DNA of 32,842 nucleotides from Pirellulales bacterium (lineage in GTDB: Bacteria; Planctomycetota; Planctomycetia; Pirellulales; JAICIG01): NCBI GenBank assembly GCA_025927475.1, contig JAICLL010000065.1:1-32842 (forward strand), written 5' to 3'. This document shows, one piece after another, positions 1 through 8,674 of the stretch; position 1 is the first letter of the stretch; every line of letters starts with the position of its first letter. Both the position numbers and the translations under genes were made by a program. The notes below the pieces were generated by a model, which saw only the letters and a list, made by a program, of their open reading frames with translations, made no database searches and was not told where the DNA came from.

Positions 1-385
1 CCTGTCGAATTCGGGGCCTGCGCTCGCCCCCACGCGATCTTTCGCCCGACGCCAGGCTCGCGCTTGAGCGGTGCAAGGCACAAATCCCCGTGCGATTCCA
101 AGAAAAAATGGCCGCGGGGGGTTGCAGAGGCCAGAGGTAAACGTCGCATCGAACGGCCGGTTCGGGTATAATTGAATTAGGTCAGCGCCAGCGAGCTTCT
201 TATTCTCAACAATGCGCTCAACGAGCGCTCCAACGAGGTTTGTCATGGGCTCGACTTAAGAGGAATATGAGACACGTATAGGAGCTGACATGACCGTAGT
301 ACAATCGCTCCGGACAACCGTTGGCGCACTGTGCGATCAAATGAATGTCTCGATTCGCTAACCCTCCTCCCCTGGGCCGCCGCCC
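1..385. other. Intergenic / 5' flank without a recognisable gene
   Basis: I see no convincing coding sequence here. A perfect TATAAT hexamer lies at 167-172 on the plus strand within GGGTATAATTG, the same 11-mer found on the minus strand upstream of the araM-like gene near 29.23 kb. No good -35 hexamer lies 16-18 bp upstream of it. It could drive the hydrolase that starts at 386, leaving a leader of about 210 nt. A minus-strand open frame at 218-505 overlaps the hydrolase start and has no family features, so it is not called. Confidence 0.4.
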
Positions 386-1141
386 GTGAACGACATCCCC
401 GGAGCTTGGAGCCAGGTCACCATCGCCGGTCATCCCTGCGACGTGTATGAACCACCGCGCCGCAACGAGCATGGCTATGTGGTCATCTATCTGCACGGCA
501 TTCACCTCACTCGCCTAGTGGACAGGGCGGTCTTCTGCGGCGAATTTGCCCGGCATGGCTTGCCGGTGATTGTTCCCATGACCGGGCGAAGTTGGTGGAC
601 CGACAGAATCTGCCCCGATTTCGATCCGCAGCTCACGGCACAGCGGTACGTGCTTGACCATGTCGTGCCCTGGATCGGGGAGCGATTTGGCTCGCGTCCG
701 CCACGAATCGCCCTGTTGGGCACCAGCATGGGCGGGCAAGGCGCGCTGCGGTTCGCCTTCAAGTTTCCCAATGTCTTTCCGATTGTGGCCGCCATCTCGC
801 CGGCCATCGACTATCAATTGCGGTTCGATGAAGAGGGCGAAGAAACGCTGCCCGCCATGTATCCCGACGCCGAGGCCGTGCGGCAAGACACCGCCACGCT
901 GCACGTCCACCCACTCAACTGGCCGCGGAACATTTGGTTCTGTTCCGACCCGGAAGATCACCGCTGGCACGATAGCTCGCAAAAGCTGCGCATGAAGCTG
1001 TGGGCCTTGGGCATTCCCCATGAATGCGAGCTGGAGGCGTCGGCCGGCGGGCACGGCTGGAACTATTACAACCACATGGCCCCCGCCGCGCTGGCCTTCA
1101 TTGCCGCGCGGCTCGAAGCGGAACGGCTACGAGTGACCTAA
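386..1141 (+). CDS. Alpha/beta hydrolase, esterase D-like
   Basis: A 251-residue single-domain alpha/beta hydrolase that probably hydrolyses a carboxyl ester in the cytoplasm; the substrate cannot be read from the sequence. The fold is visible as strand plus oxyanion-hole motif (YLHGIH, about residues 34-39), the nucleophile elbow GTSMGGQGA (about 112-120, catalytic Ser in GTSMGG), a candidate acid in SDPEDHRWHD (about 192-201) and the catalytic His in AGGHGWNYY near the C-terminus. The Gly-Gly after the nucleophile elbow fits the esterase D / S-formylglutathione hydrolase-like group. No signal peptide is seen. The start is GTG at 386; no clear Shine-Dalgarno precedes it, and no ATG lies before the first conserved strand. 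It is convergent with the large minus-strand gene that follows (108 bp gap). Fold confident, exact function unknown. Confidence 0.85.
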   Translation: MNDIPGAWSQVTIAGHPCDVYEPPRRNEHGYVVIYLHGIHLTRLVDRAVFCGEFARHGLPVIVPMTGRSWWTDRICPDFDPQLTAQRYVLDHVVPWIGERFGSRPPRIALLGTSMGGQGALRFAFKFPNVFPIVAAISPAIDYQLRFDEEGEETLPAMYPDAEAVRQDTATLHVHPLNWPRNIWFCSDPEDHRWHDSSQKLRMKLWALGIPHECELEASAGGHGWNYYNHMAPAALAFIAARLEAERLRVT

Positions 1142-1249
1142 CGCCGGATCGGCCGCTTGCGATCCCGGCGGCTGAAACCGGTTCTCGTCCCTCGCTTACG
1201 CGTCGGACTTCCACGCGGGATGAATTACCCCCGATGGAGCGTCTTTGCT

Positions 1250-4200
1250 TCAGCGCCGCGTGCCGGAGGGCGGCGCCGACGCGGGCTGCGCCGGCGCACC
1301 GCGCGGAAATGCCTGCACGCGCGGCCCCGGCGGCGTCGGGCGACCCATTCCCGCGGCGGGAGCTGAAATGCCCGACCTCGCCGGAGGACCGCCAGGCGCG
1401 ATGCCCGGAGCCGAACCGCTGGGCACAACGCCCGGCGCCGCCTCGTCTTCTTCGCTTTGCACATGGCTGAAGTCGACCGAGTGGAAGTCGTCGAGCTTGA
1501 TCTTCTGCGTCTTCGGCCAATAAGAGATTTTGCCGGCCACCAGATCCTTGGGATGTTTGCTCTTGCGATGCTCGCGATAGAGCTGGGCGCCGGTCCAGCC
1601 GTCGCCTTCGAGCACCAGCCGGTCCGCCTGCGAGCTATAGGTCAGCCGCCGCGACCGCGCCAAGAACTCGGCCCCTTCGATCACGGTGTTGCCCAGGCCG
1701 GTCAACTCAAAGGCCGTCTGTCCCCGGCCGGTCATCGTGTTTTTGGCCACGTCGAGCTGGTCGCAGGTGAGCACGAAGCCGCTGTCGCCCAACCGTTCTG
1801 GGTGATCGGGATCGAGCTTGCCGCGCCAGTCGGGCACCGGGCCATACACGGTGCGCACGTGGCCATGCAGCACCATGATCTCGCGATGCTGATTGCCGGT
1901 CAGCCGATCTTCGAACGTGGCATTCATAAAAACCAGCGAGGTCGCCGGCTTGCCGGCCAGTTTCACCGGCTTCGGTTTCTGCTTGGGCGGCGCCGCCCCG
2001 CCCGGCAGCATCGTCGTAGCGCCGCCGGCGTCGATCCAGGTGCGCGTGATTACGCCCGGCCCTTGCGCAACGATGTCGCCCGAGGTGTACTCGTAATTCA
2101 AATCGCGGGCTTTCATGCGTTCCCAGGCGCTCATTTTGCGGCCCTCGAGGGTGCGATGCTCCATCTCGACGCCCTGCCGGCAGATGAGCCGCTCGATTTG
2201 CGGCTGCTGCTCGGCATGGCTCGCATCGAACCGCACCGGCTCGCTAAACACCGCCCGCAGCAGCGGCGTGCGAAGCTGCGACTCGGCATTGTGGGCCACC
2301 ACCTGGTCTTTGAAATCAGCCTGCTGACCGTCGAAGTCCATCCGGCCTTGCCACTCGATGGTCAGCGGTTGCGGGTTGGCGAGCGGCCGGCCCTGCAGAT
2401 CGCGATCGACGGGCAACAGCAACGCGCCCGGCCCCGGCACCCAGAGCTGATTGGTGGCCCGCCGCAAAAAGATGTTGCCGCCGCTGGTGCTGCTGCCGCC
2501 GATGAGCGTCATCTTGCGGCCATCGATGCGGGCGGGCATGCCGGTCACTTGCACCGTCATGTTCTCGGGCGTCGGCTGCGTGAGATGCAAATGATCGCCG
2601 ACAATCACCAGCGGTTCTTCGTCCGTGAGGGCGCTCGGTCGCTCGGCGCATCGCGTATGCCCGTCGATGGTCAGCTCCGACACATCCATTTGCTCGCCGC
2701 GATAAATCACCTGGGCCTGCAACAGATCTCCCGAGACATGAAATTGCCGGTCGGGCGCCTCGCGTTTGGCCGGTGGTGGCGGCGGCGGCGCGGGCTGGGC
2801 GGGTGCCGGGCCGGCGGCCACCGGTTGCGGAGCCGGTTGGCCAAACCAGACTTGCATCTCGCCCACCTCGCCTTCGAGTTGCGGCGAGTCGGGATGCACG
2901 TGCCCCTGCGCCAGCATTTTTTCCGGGTGGAACTGTCGCTGGTTTGGTCCGCCGGGCGCGGCTGCCGGGGCCTGGCGCAGCCATAGGTAGATCTTATCCG
3001 CATCTAAACTGCCGCTGCCGGTGCTCTCGACGTGCGCGTCGCCAAGAATAGAAAGGAGCTGGCTGCCCTCATGGGGATGGAACTTCAGCGCCGTCGTCCA
3101 ACGGACGAAAATGGTTTGCCCGGCGCCGCTCGGCGGGCTGCCGCGCAGCCAGCCCTTGCCCGTGGCGCTAAACACTTTGGGCGGCCCCGAGGGGTTTTCC
3201 AGATCCGACTCGAAATACAGCTCGCGCGCATGAATCTCGCGCAACTCGCCGGCGGTGCGGCCGGCGGCAGGCAGCACACGCTGACGGAGCATGGCCTCGT
3301 CGCTGTCGGACAGCCGGCCGCTGCGTTTTTGAATGTTGTAATCGAGCTTCCGACCACGGGCTTCGACGCCGTTAGAGGGCGACCGCAACAGCACCGGCGT
3401 GCCTTCGGCCATAATCCGCCGCGGACGCAGCTTGGGCATGCTTCCGCCCTTGGCGGGCGCGGCCGCGGTCGGATCGGGCTCGAACTCCAGGTCGAGCCGC
3501 TCGCACGTCATCTGGTCGCTGGGCCCGGCGGGGTTCAGCCGCAACACTTCGACATGATCTTTGAAGGTGGCCAGATAACGCGCCATTTCAAACCGGAACG
3601 GGCCTTGGCAAGTGATCTCGACCGGCGGCTTGGGTTCCGCCGGCCGCGGTGCGGCGTGTTGATCGGAAGCCGCGGCATCGACCTTCTTTCCCTCGGCGCC
3701 AGGGAACAAGTCGGCATCGCCCGGCTCGACGCGCATGTAGACTTCGCGCGACAGTTCGAACGTTTTTACTGCCCCGCGCGCCGGTTGCTCGGTTTTCTCC
3801 GCGGCGCTGTAAAGATTGAGCCGCATCTCGCGGCCCCGCCCGCGATTCGGACCATAGGTAAACTCCACCCGGTGCGGCGTGGTGATCTGGTCGTTGGCCA
3901 TCGTCACGTCTTGGGTCACGATGAGCAGATCGTCTTCCGGTCCCGGCGAGCGCTGATCGCTGCGGATGGTGACATCGCCCAAGAGCCTTCCGCCGACCAG
4001 CTTGTTGCCGGCTTTCATTTGTTTCAGGTCAAAGTTCTCACTGAAGCGCAGCTTGGCCCCGGCGGGCGCCCGCAGCACGATCGCGCGGCGATTGCGCTCG
4101 GTCGGATCGTCGAAATGCTCCTCGGGCAAGAAGATCATGGTGCAGGGCGTGAGTGTCACCACGCACGGGTCGGTTGGATCGGCCTGATAATCTTTCAGCA

Positions 4201-4456
4201 GCAGCTTGCCCTGGGCGGTTTCGAGAATCTTGGGAGACGAGGTAATCTCCCAATCGTCGCCCGAGAACCAATGCGCCAGTTCGGCGCGCTGCTCGTTGAC
4301 TGCCGACCGTGCCCGCTGGCGGTCGTCGTCGCTGATGTTGACCGCCTCATCATGCGATTCTTCCGGCTCGATGAACGGCACGGCGGCGATCGAGTAGACC
4401 CACCAGGTCGCCACGACCACGATAAAGCTGCCGATGATGCGAGCTAGTCGAGACAA
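1250..4456 (-). CDS. Very large LptA/OstA-like envelope protein
   Basis: A 1068-residue protein with one N-terminal membrane anchor (about residues 6-30, IIGSFIVVVATWWVYSIAAV) and a long exported portion. The body consists of recurring beta-rich segments of the LptA/LptC/OstA type: phrases such as A..L.Y....D.L.L.G and 'gdv.i.s' recur at about 110-200, 290-370, 400-500, 590-700, 740-800 and 900-990. A Pro/Ala-rich linker with a run of six to seven prolines sits near 545-562, and the C-terminus (about 1010-1068) is a Pro/Gly/Ala-rich tail. LptA-type proteins normally have under 200 residues and bridge lipopolysaccharide across the periplasm, so this is a several-fold expansion. Assignment rests on the repeat pattern and anchor, not on a strong motif. 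The start is a TTG, the only start codon upstream of the membrane segment before an in-frame stop. No lpt partner lies next to it. Confidence 0.7.
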   Translation of the reverse strand: MSRLARIIGSFIVVVATWWVYSIAAVPFIEPEESHDEAVNISDDDRQRARSAVNEQRAELAHWFSGDDWEITSSPKILETAQGKLLLKDYQADPTDPCVVTLTPCTMIFLPEEHFDDPTERNRRAIVLRAPAGAKLRFSENFDLKQMKAGNKLVGGRLLGDVTIRSDQRSPGPEDDLLIVTQDVTMANDQITTPHRVEFTYGPNRGRGREMRLNLYSAAEKTEQPARGAVKTFELSREVYMRVEPGDADLFPGAEGKKVDAAASDQHAAPRPAEPKPPVEITCQGPFRFEMARYLATFKDHVEVLRLNPAGPSDQMTCERLDLEFEPDPTAAAPAKGGSMPKLRPRRIMAEGTPVLLRSPSNGVEARGRKLDYNIQKRSGRLSDSDEAMLRQRVLPAAGRTAGELREIHARELYFESDLENPSGPPKVFSATGKGWLRGSPPSGAGQTIFVRWTTALKFHPHEGSQLLSILGDAHVESTGSGSLDADKIYLWLRQAPAAAPGGPNQRQFHPEKMLAQGHVHPDSPQLEGEVGEMQVWFGQPAPQPVAAGPAPAQPAPPPPPPAKREAPDRQFHVSGDLLQAQVIYRGEQMDVSELTIDGHTRCAERPSALTDEEPLVIVGDHLHLTQPTPENMTVQVTGMPARIDGRKMTLIGGSSTSGGNIFLRRATNQLWVPGPGALLLPVDRDLQGRPLANPQPLTIEWQGRMDFDGQQADFKDQVVAHNAESQLRTPLLRAVFSEPVRFDASHAEQQPQIERLICRQGVEMEHRTLEGRKMSAWERMKARDLNYEYTSGDIVAQGPGVITRTWIDAGGATTMLPGGAAPPKQKPKPVKLAGKPATSLVFMNATFEDRLTGNQHREIMVLHGHVRTVYGPVPDWRGKLDPDHPERLGDSGFVLTCDQLDVAKNTMTGRGQTAFELTGLGNTVIEGAEFLARSRRLTYSSQADRLVLEGDGWTGAQLYREHRKSKHPKDLVAGKISYWPKTQKIKLDDFHSVDFSHVQSEEDEAAPGVVPSGSAPGIAPGGPPARSGISAPAAGMGRPTPPGPRVQAFPRGAPAQPASAPPSGTRR

Positions 4457-4771
4457 GGGAGGGTTCAGTGGTCAGGGTTCAGGCCGCTCTATCTACTTCT
4501 CGGCGTTTTTGGGTCGTGAGAAGCTAGGCGAAAGCCGAGACCGAAGAAAGATCATTTTGACTCCGTGGCGTTCCGCGGGGGCGGCTTGACCAGCCGGGGC
4601 ATCGCTTAGGCCCTTGCCCCAGCCACCGGAGCATTTGCCGAACATGTTCGTCAAAACCGATGACTGACTCGCTACGTCGGCCATCAAGAACGCGAGAGTG
4701 GGGCGTTGTCACAATAGGCAGCCTGCGGAACGCTGGTTGCCAACGATGCTCTCCGGACGCACAATGACCAA
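4457..4771. other. Intergenic region between divergent genes, with a degenerate repeat
   Basis: About 315 bp between the divergent LptA-like and HTH/PTS-IIA genes. It contains a GTGGTCAGGGTTCAGG phrase at about 4469-4484. It also has a segment at 4594-4626 closely resembling one arm of the long hairpin at 20104-20177: both begin CCGGGGCATCG and end TGCCCCAGCCAC. The rest shows nothing I recognise, and no clear promoter or Shine-Dalgarno precedes the start at 4772. Confidence 0.4.
4594..4626. repeat. Degenerate copy of the hairpin arm found at 20104-20177
   Basis: This 33-base stretch matches the complement of the left arm of the 20104-20177 hairpin (32 bases) at both ends, CCGGGGCATCG and TGCCCCAGCCAC, and differs in the middle. 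A poorly conserved partner arm may lie just upstream (4565-4590, with GTGGC, GGGGCGGCTTG). This suggests a dispersed palindromic intergenic repeat family in this genome; two copies in one window is thin evidence. Confidence 0.45.
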
Positions 4772-5479
4772 ATGCCCGATGAAGACTTCGATCTCGCCTC
4801 GCTGGCCGCTTATCTGCACCTGAGTCCGACCCAGGTGCATCGGCTGGTGGAGCGCGGCAAGCTGCCGGGCAGACGCGTGGCCGGAGACTGGCGGTTCTCA
4901 ACCGCCGAAGTGCATCATTGGCTTGAAGAACGCATCGGGCTGTCGGACGAGGCCGAGCTGCACCGCGTCGAGGGGGCTTTGCAAGCCGCCAGCGCCGAGC
5001 CCGAGGACGATCTGTCGATTGCCGTGCTGCTGCCGCTGGAAGCCATCGAAGCGCCGCTAGCCGCCCGCACGCGCAATTCCGTCATCACCTCGATGACGGA
5101 AGTGGCCGCGCGAACCGGCTGGCTTTGGGATCCCGCTAAAATGGCCGACGCCGTCCGCAGCCGCGAAGAAATGCACCCCACCGCCCTGGAAAATGGCGTG
5201 GCCTTGCTGCACCCCCGCCGCCCCATGCCCAGCATCCTGGGCCAGGCCTTTCTGGCTTTGGGCCGCACCGAGGCCGGCATCGCTTTCGGCGGCAGCCGCG
5301 GTGTTCTCACCGACATCTTTTTTTTGATCTGTTCGACCGACGATCGCGGGCATCTGCGAACCCTGGCTCGGCTCAGCCGTTTGATCGCTAGCCCCGGGTT
5401 CTTGCCGCAGCTTCGGTCGGCCGACGACCCGCCCGCCATACGCTTGGCCATCGAACAGGCCGAAGCAGCCCTGCCGTAA
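4772..5479 (+). CDS. Helix-turn-helix / PTS IIA-like (PtsN-type) fusion protein
   Basis: A 235-residue two-domain protein. Residues about 6-52 form an excisionase/MerR-type winged helix-turn-helix (DLASLAAYLHLSPTQVHRLVERGKLPGRR), and residues about 82-232 form a PTS EIIA-2 / PtsN-like domain. The phosphoacceptor histidine of PtsN-type proteins corresponds to His147 in ENGVALLHPRRP, preceded by the typical 'R-E...TALENG' lead-in (about 130-141). EIIA/PtsN proteins receive phosphate from HPr and act in carbohydrate uptake or nitrogen/potassium regulation. Joined to a DNA-binding domain and with no EIIB/EIIC nearby, this one is more likely a regulator than a transporter subunit. The start is ATG at 4772, with no obvious Shine-Dalgarno. 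Domains are confident; regulon and phosphodonor are unknown. Confidence 0.82.
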   Translation: MPDEDFDLASLAAYLHLSPTQVHRLVERGKLPGRRVAGDWRFSTAEVHHWLEERIGLSDEAELHRVEGALQAASAEPEDDLSIAVLLPLEAIEAPLAARTRNSVITSMTEVAARTGWLWDPAKMADAVRSREEMHPTALENGVALLHPRRPMPSILGQAFLALGRTEAGIAFGGSRGVLTDIFFLICSTDDRGHLRTLARLSRLIASPGFLPQLRSADDPPAIRLAIEQAEAALP

Positions 5480-5666
5480 GCTTCGCCGGCGGTTGGTTCA
5501 GTGGAATCCGTGCGAGCGACTCGGGCCGTAAAAACCTTGACGGGCGAGACGAGATCGGTTCTTCCGATGTGCGGGCATGGATGTTGCATTCCTCGCTTAA
5601 CGGACGACAGCTTTGCCCGGCGGCGACCTGCTGAACCGCAACGGGCGAGTGCAGGAGCAAGGCGAC

Positions 5667-5933
5667 ATGGGCCATTCATCGCACGAACGTCAACAAATCG
5701 AGTTCATCGGCGGACCGTTCGACGGTTTTCGCTACGAGATACCGGTGCCGCTGTTCCCTCCGCAGACGATTGCCCTGCCGGTCAGCGAAACCATCCAGCG
5801 CATGCTCAATGGCGAAAACACCGGAGTGGCCACGCCCACCACGAGCGTGGCGGCCTATTCATTCGACCGCGGAGCGGGCCGCTATCGCTTTCTGGGCGCC
5901 ATGCTGCCCGAAACGCTACGAGCCGGCAAATGA
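5667..5933 (+). CDS. Small conserved hypothetical protein
   Basis: An 88-residue protein beginning [20 protein letters not shown]. The start is ATG at 5667: GGAG and AAGG stretches lie 6-14 nt upstream, and the more upstream ATG at 5613 adds 18 residues of poor quality. The phrase [12 protein letters not shown] followed by a Pro-rich turn and a C-terminal '[13 protein letters not shown]' strand pair suggests a compact beta-rich domain; I associate this pattern with small uncharacterised planctomycete proteins. No signal peptide or membrane segment is present. Its 3' end overlaps the 3' end of the convergent prolyl-tRNA synthetase gene by 18 bp. Function unknown. Confidence 0.65.
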   Translation: MGHSSHERQQIEFIGGPFDGFRYEIPVPLFPPQTIALPVSETIQRMLNGENTGVATPTTSVAAYSFDRGAGRYRFLGAMLPETLRAGK

Positions 5934-7709
5934 TCTAGCGGGTGTAGCGCCGAGCGAAGCGAGTCCGCCTTCCGTCGTCGCGTGCCCGAGATTCCGCTCG
6001 GCTTGCACCAGGTCGGCCAACTTCACGACGGCGCCCTCTAGCGGAATCAACTCGGGCGCATCTTTCCAACGCCATTTGATCTCTAACTGGCTATCTTTCA
6101 GGCTTCGCCCACCGATCACCACCCGCAACGGAATGCCGATGAGGTCGGCGTCTTTGAACTTCACGCCCGGCCGCTGGTCGCGGTCGTCCAGCAAGACCTC
6201 GACGCCCGCACTGGTCAGTTCCGCATACAGCCGCTCGGCGGTTTCCATCACGTCGGCCTGGTTGACGTTGAGCGGCGCCAGCAGCACCTCGTAAGGGGCC
6301 AGCGACATCGGCCAGATGACGCCGTTTTCGTCATGCTGCGTCTCGATGAGGGCCGCGATGATCCGGTTCACGCCAATGCCATAACAGCCCATGATGGCCG
6401 AATGCTGTTGCTCTTTTTCGTCGAGAAACTTAGCGCCCAAGGCATCGGAATACTTGGTGCCTAGCTTAAACACGTGCCCCACTTCGATGGCATGTCGCAG
6501 GGCGAGTGGTTTTTGACAGCGCGGACAAGGGTCGCCATCGGCCGCATTTCGCACGTCGGCAAATTGGCCCACCTCAAAATCGCGCGGGCGGTTGACGCCG
6601 GTGAAATGAGCGTCGGCGGCGTTGGCGCCGGTGATGGCATTGCTCATCAGGGCCACATCGTGATCGGCCCAAATCGGAAGTTTCAGCCCCACCGGCCCGG
6701 CAAAACCGACCGGCGCCGCAGTGGCTTTCTCGATCACGTCGGGCGGGGCCAGCGCCAGGTTCTTGGCGCCCAGCAACCGGCGTATTTTGCCTTCGTTGGC
6801 TTCGTGATCGCCGCGCAACAGCACCGCCACCGGCTTTTCGTCGGCCACGTAAATCAGCGTCTTGATCATCTGTGCCGGCTGGCAGCCGAGCATCTTGCTG
6901 ACCGCCTCGATGCTGCCGGCCTGCGGCGTATCGACTTTTTGGAGCGGTTGCGCATTCGCCGGCGCGGCCGAAGCCGCGCGGTTACCCACATCGGCGCGTT
7001 CGAGATTAGCGGCATAGCCGCAGCCCGCGCAGTGGACCACGGTGTCTTCGCCATTGTCGGCCAGCACCATGAACTCGTGGCTGGCGTCGCCGCCAATCGG
7101 GCCGCTTTCGGCCTCGACGGCCAGGTAGCTCAGCCCGCAACGATCGAAGATGCGGCAATAGGCGTGATACATCTTGTCGTAGCTTTGATTCAGGCCTTCG
7201 AGCGAGGTGTCGAAGCTGTAGGCGTCTTTCATCAAGAATTCGCTGGTGCGCAGCACACCGAAGCGGGGCCGCTCTTCATTGCGAAACTTGGTCTGAATCT
7301 GGTACAGCGTGATCGGCAGTTGGCGATAGCTCGAAACATGCCGGGCGACCAGGTCGGTGACCACTTCTTCGTGCGTGGGTCCGAGAGCCAGATGCACCTG
7401 CCGGTTCTGGCGGCGGACCTTGAACTGAATGAGCACGTTGCCAAAGGCCTCGACCCGCCCGCTGCGCTCCCAGAGCGAAATGGGGGTGAGGGCGGGCATG
7501 AGCAGCTCGACGGCGCCGGCCCGGTCCATTTCTTCACGCACGATCTGCTCGGCCTTGCGCAAGGCCCGCAGCCCCAGCGGCAAATAGGTATATGCGCCCG
7601 CCATAAGTTGCCCCGCCAGCCCGGCCCGCAACATCAGCACATGGCTGGGAATTTCGGCCCCTTCGGGCGTTTCTTTCATCGTGGGAATGAGCGTCTGGCT
7701 CCAACGCAC
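5916..7709 (-). CDS. proS: Prolyl-tRNA synthetase
   Basis: Cytoplasmic class II aminoacyl-tRNA synthetase that charges tRNA-Pro with proline; about 597 residues, usual for the bacterial-type enzyme with an inserted editing domain. Visible: the N-terminal '[18 protein letters not shown]' signature, motif 2 region ([21 protein letters not shown], about 140-160), the editing insertion (about 225-390, with [11 protein letters not shown] and [12 protein letters not shown]), motif 3 ([15 protein letters not shown], about 440-455) and the C-terminal anticodon-binding domain with [20 protein letters not shown] (about 515-535). I chose GTG at 7709 because AAAGGA sits 6-7 nt upstream and the protein then begins at the conserved RWSQTLIPT; the frame stays open further upstream to 7808. 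The last ~15 residues are not conserved and overlap the convergent small gene by 18 bp. Confidence 0.96.
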   Translation of the reverse strand: MRWSQTLIPTMKETPEGAEIPSHVLMLRAGLAGQLMAGAYTYLPLGLRALRKAEQIVREEMDRAGAVELLMPALTPISLWERSGRVEAFGNVLIQFKVRRQNRQVHLALGPTHEEVVTDLVARHVSSYRQLPITLYQIQTKFRNEERPRFGVLRTSEFLMKDAYSFDTSLEGLNQSYDKMYHAYCRIFDRCGLSYLAVEAESGPIGGDASHEFMVLADNGEDTVVHCAGCGYAANLERADVGNRAASAAPANAQPLQKVDTPQAGSIEAVSKMLGCQPAQMIKTLIYVADEKPVAVLLRGDHEANEGKIRRLLGAKNLALAPPDVIEKATAAPVGFAGPVGLKLPIWADHDVALMSNAITGANAADAHFTGVNRPRDFEVGQFADVRNAADGDPCPRCQKPLALRHAIEVGHVFKLGTKYSDALGAKFLDEKEQQHSAIMGCYGIGVNRIIAALIETQHDENGVIWPMSLAPYEVLLAPLNVNQADVMETAERLYAELTSAGVEVLLDDRDQRPGVKFKDADLIGIPLRVVIGGRSLKDSQLEIKWRWKDAPELIPLEGAVVKLADLVQAERNLGHATTEGGLASLGATPARSFAGS

Positions 7710-7841
7710 GGCAATTCCTTTAGTTAATGAGCGGTGTAAAGCTTCTAGCCAATGACGGCCGTCCGGTTCGAATGAAGCGTGACGGGCGGAAAGTGTCGTG
7801 CAATACAATTCACGAACCGGGTTCGCTTCGGTCCTTGCCAG

Positions 7842-8279
7842 TTATGGCTTCTGTGGCAGCGCGGCCGGTGAAAGCACAGATTCCGTGGCCGGTATGATTG
7901 CCGGGGCAGACCGCTGACTTTCCTGAACAGAAGTTGACTCAAAGCTTACCGAATGGATGCCCGAGATCCGCAACGATCCGGGATGGTTCTGCCCTCGGAA
8001 TTCCCAAGTAGAGTCTCCCGCATACGGCCCGCCAACGATCCAACGATGGGCGAGCTTGTTCGCGATCATCAGAATTCGACCTATTGCTTGGTCGGCGCTC
8101 GTGGCCTGAAAACGGGAATGGGCAGTTGCTCTGAAAAGGTTTTCGCTTTTCCAATATCGCTCCATGATTGTCTCCGCCAGATCGGAGCCGATCGCTTCGG
8201 AAACCTGTTCGAGCAATCGCAGACACTTTTCTTCCCGAACCGCGTCTAGGAAAAGCACCCAACGAATGTTGTATTGCAT
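7842..8279 (-). CDS. Candidate immunity protein for the adjacent toxin domain
   Basis: A 145-residue soluble protein (MQYNIRWVLFLDAVREEKCL...) that I cannot assign to a named family. Residues 1-115 look like a compact mixed alpha/beta domain (helix at about 12-30, WKSENLFRA at about 43-51, ANKLAHRWIVGGPYAGD at about 72-88, a final strand near SGIHSVSFE); the last ~30 residues (Ser/Ala/Pro-rich) look like a disordered or read-through tail. ATG at 8279 is chosen because GAGGTG lies just upstream and overlaps the stop codon of the upstream toxin-domain frame, so the two frames are tightly coupled. Lying directly downstream of a polymorphic-toxin C-terminal domain is the standard position of an immunity gene, so immunity is inferred from context only. 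Confidence 0.6.
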   Translation of the reverse strand: MQYNIRWVLFLDAVREEKCLRLLEQVSEAIGSDLAETIMERYWKSENLFRATAHSRFQATSADQAIGRILMIANKLAHRWIVGGPYAGDSTWEFRGQNHPGSLRISGIHSVSFESTSVQESQRSAPAIIPATESVLSPAALPQKP

Positions 8280-8287
8280 TCCGCACC

Positions 8288-8644
8288 TCAATGCGACAGC
8301 CGGCCGTTTCGAGTCACATTCAAATAGTTTTTGCCACCGCTAACCTTCGCATATCGTCCCCATACAGACACTCCCTGCGCCGACAATTGCACATCCCATT
8401 CGTTGATGTCGCCTCGTGCGGCCGCTTCGCCTTGTGCCGGGCCCTCTTGCCATTCATTCCCGAATCGGTCTAAATAACCGCCGCCTGGACCGCGTGGCAA
8501 AGGTCCCGCGGGCGAATATTTCCGCGGCGGAAGGTAGCGAAAACGGCCCGTTTTCGGCAGGCCAATCAAGCCGGCCGCACGCAGCCGGCTGCGAATGCTG
8601 TGACCCGTACGGACTTCTCCGAGTTTGCCCCGGACAACTTTTCC
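8288..8644 (-). pseudogene. Orphan polymorphic-toxin C-terminal domain (Ntox17/type 17-like)
   Basis: An open frame of 118 codons between an in-frame TAG (8645-8647) and the stop at 8288. It encodes only what looks like the C-terminal toxin module of a polymorphic toxin: HSIRSRLRAAGL, then PPRKYSPAGPLPRGPGGGYLDRFGNEW, EWDVQLS, and a final strand ending NVTRNGRLSH. From memory this pattern (DRFGN.W..GP...EWDVQLS...NVs..GR.tH) matches the type 17 polymorphic toxin domain (Ntox17), a predicted RNase-like toxin distantly reminiscent of colicin E3-type domains. No ATG or GTG precedes the domain; TTG at 8569 would remove its first ~25 residues. The long N-terminal delivery region of a full toxin is absent. 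It is therefore a detached cassette: either a decayed gene or a donor module. The candidate immunity gene follows at once. Confidence 0.6.
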
Positions 8645-8674
8645 CTATGTTCCATTCTAATCGCCAACAGCGCA

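Noticed and set aside
218-505. 95-residue minus-strand frame near the left end
   Set aside because: Overlaps the hydrolase start, no recognisable motif, no ribosome-binding site; likely chance.
1457-4447. Long plus-strand open frames (1457-2986 and 3032-4447) opposite the large minus-strand gene
   Set aside because: They are mirror frames of a GC-rich gene; translations are Arg/His/Gln/Pro-rich without family motifs, while the minus strand has a membrane anchor and coherent OstA-like repeats.
4493-4687. 64-residue minus-strand frame in the 4.5 kb intergenic region
   Set aside because: It runs through the degenerate palindromic repeat and has no family resemblance or ribosome-binding site.
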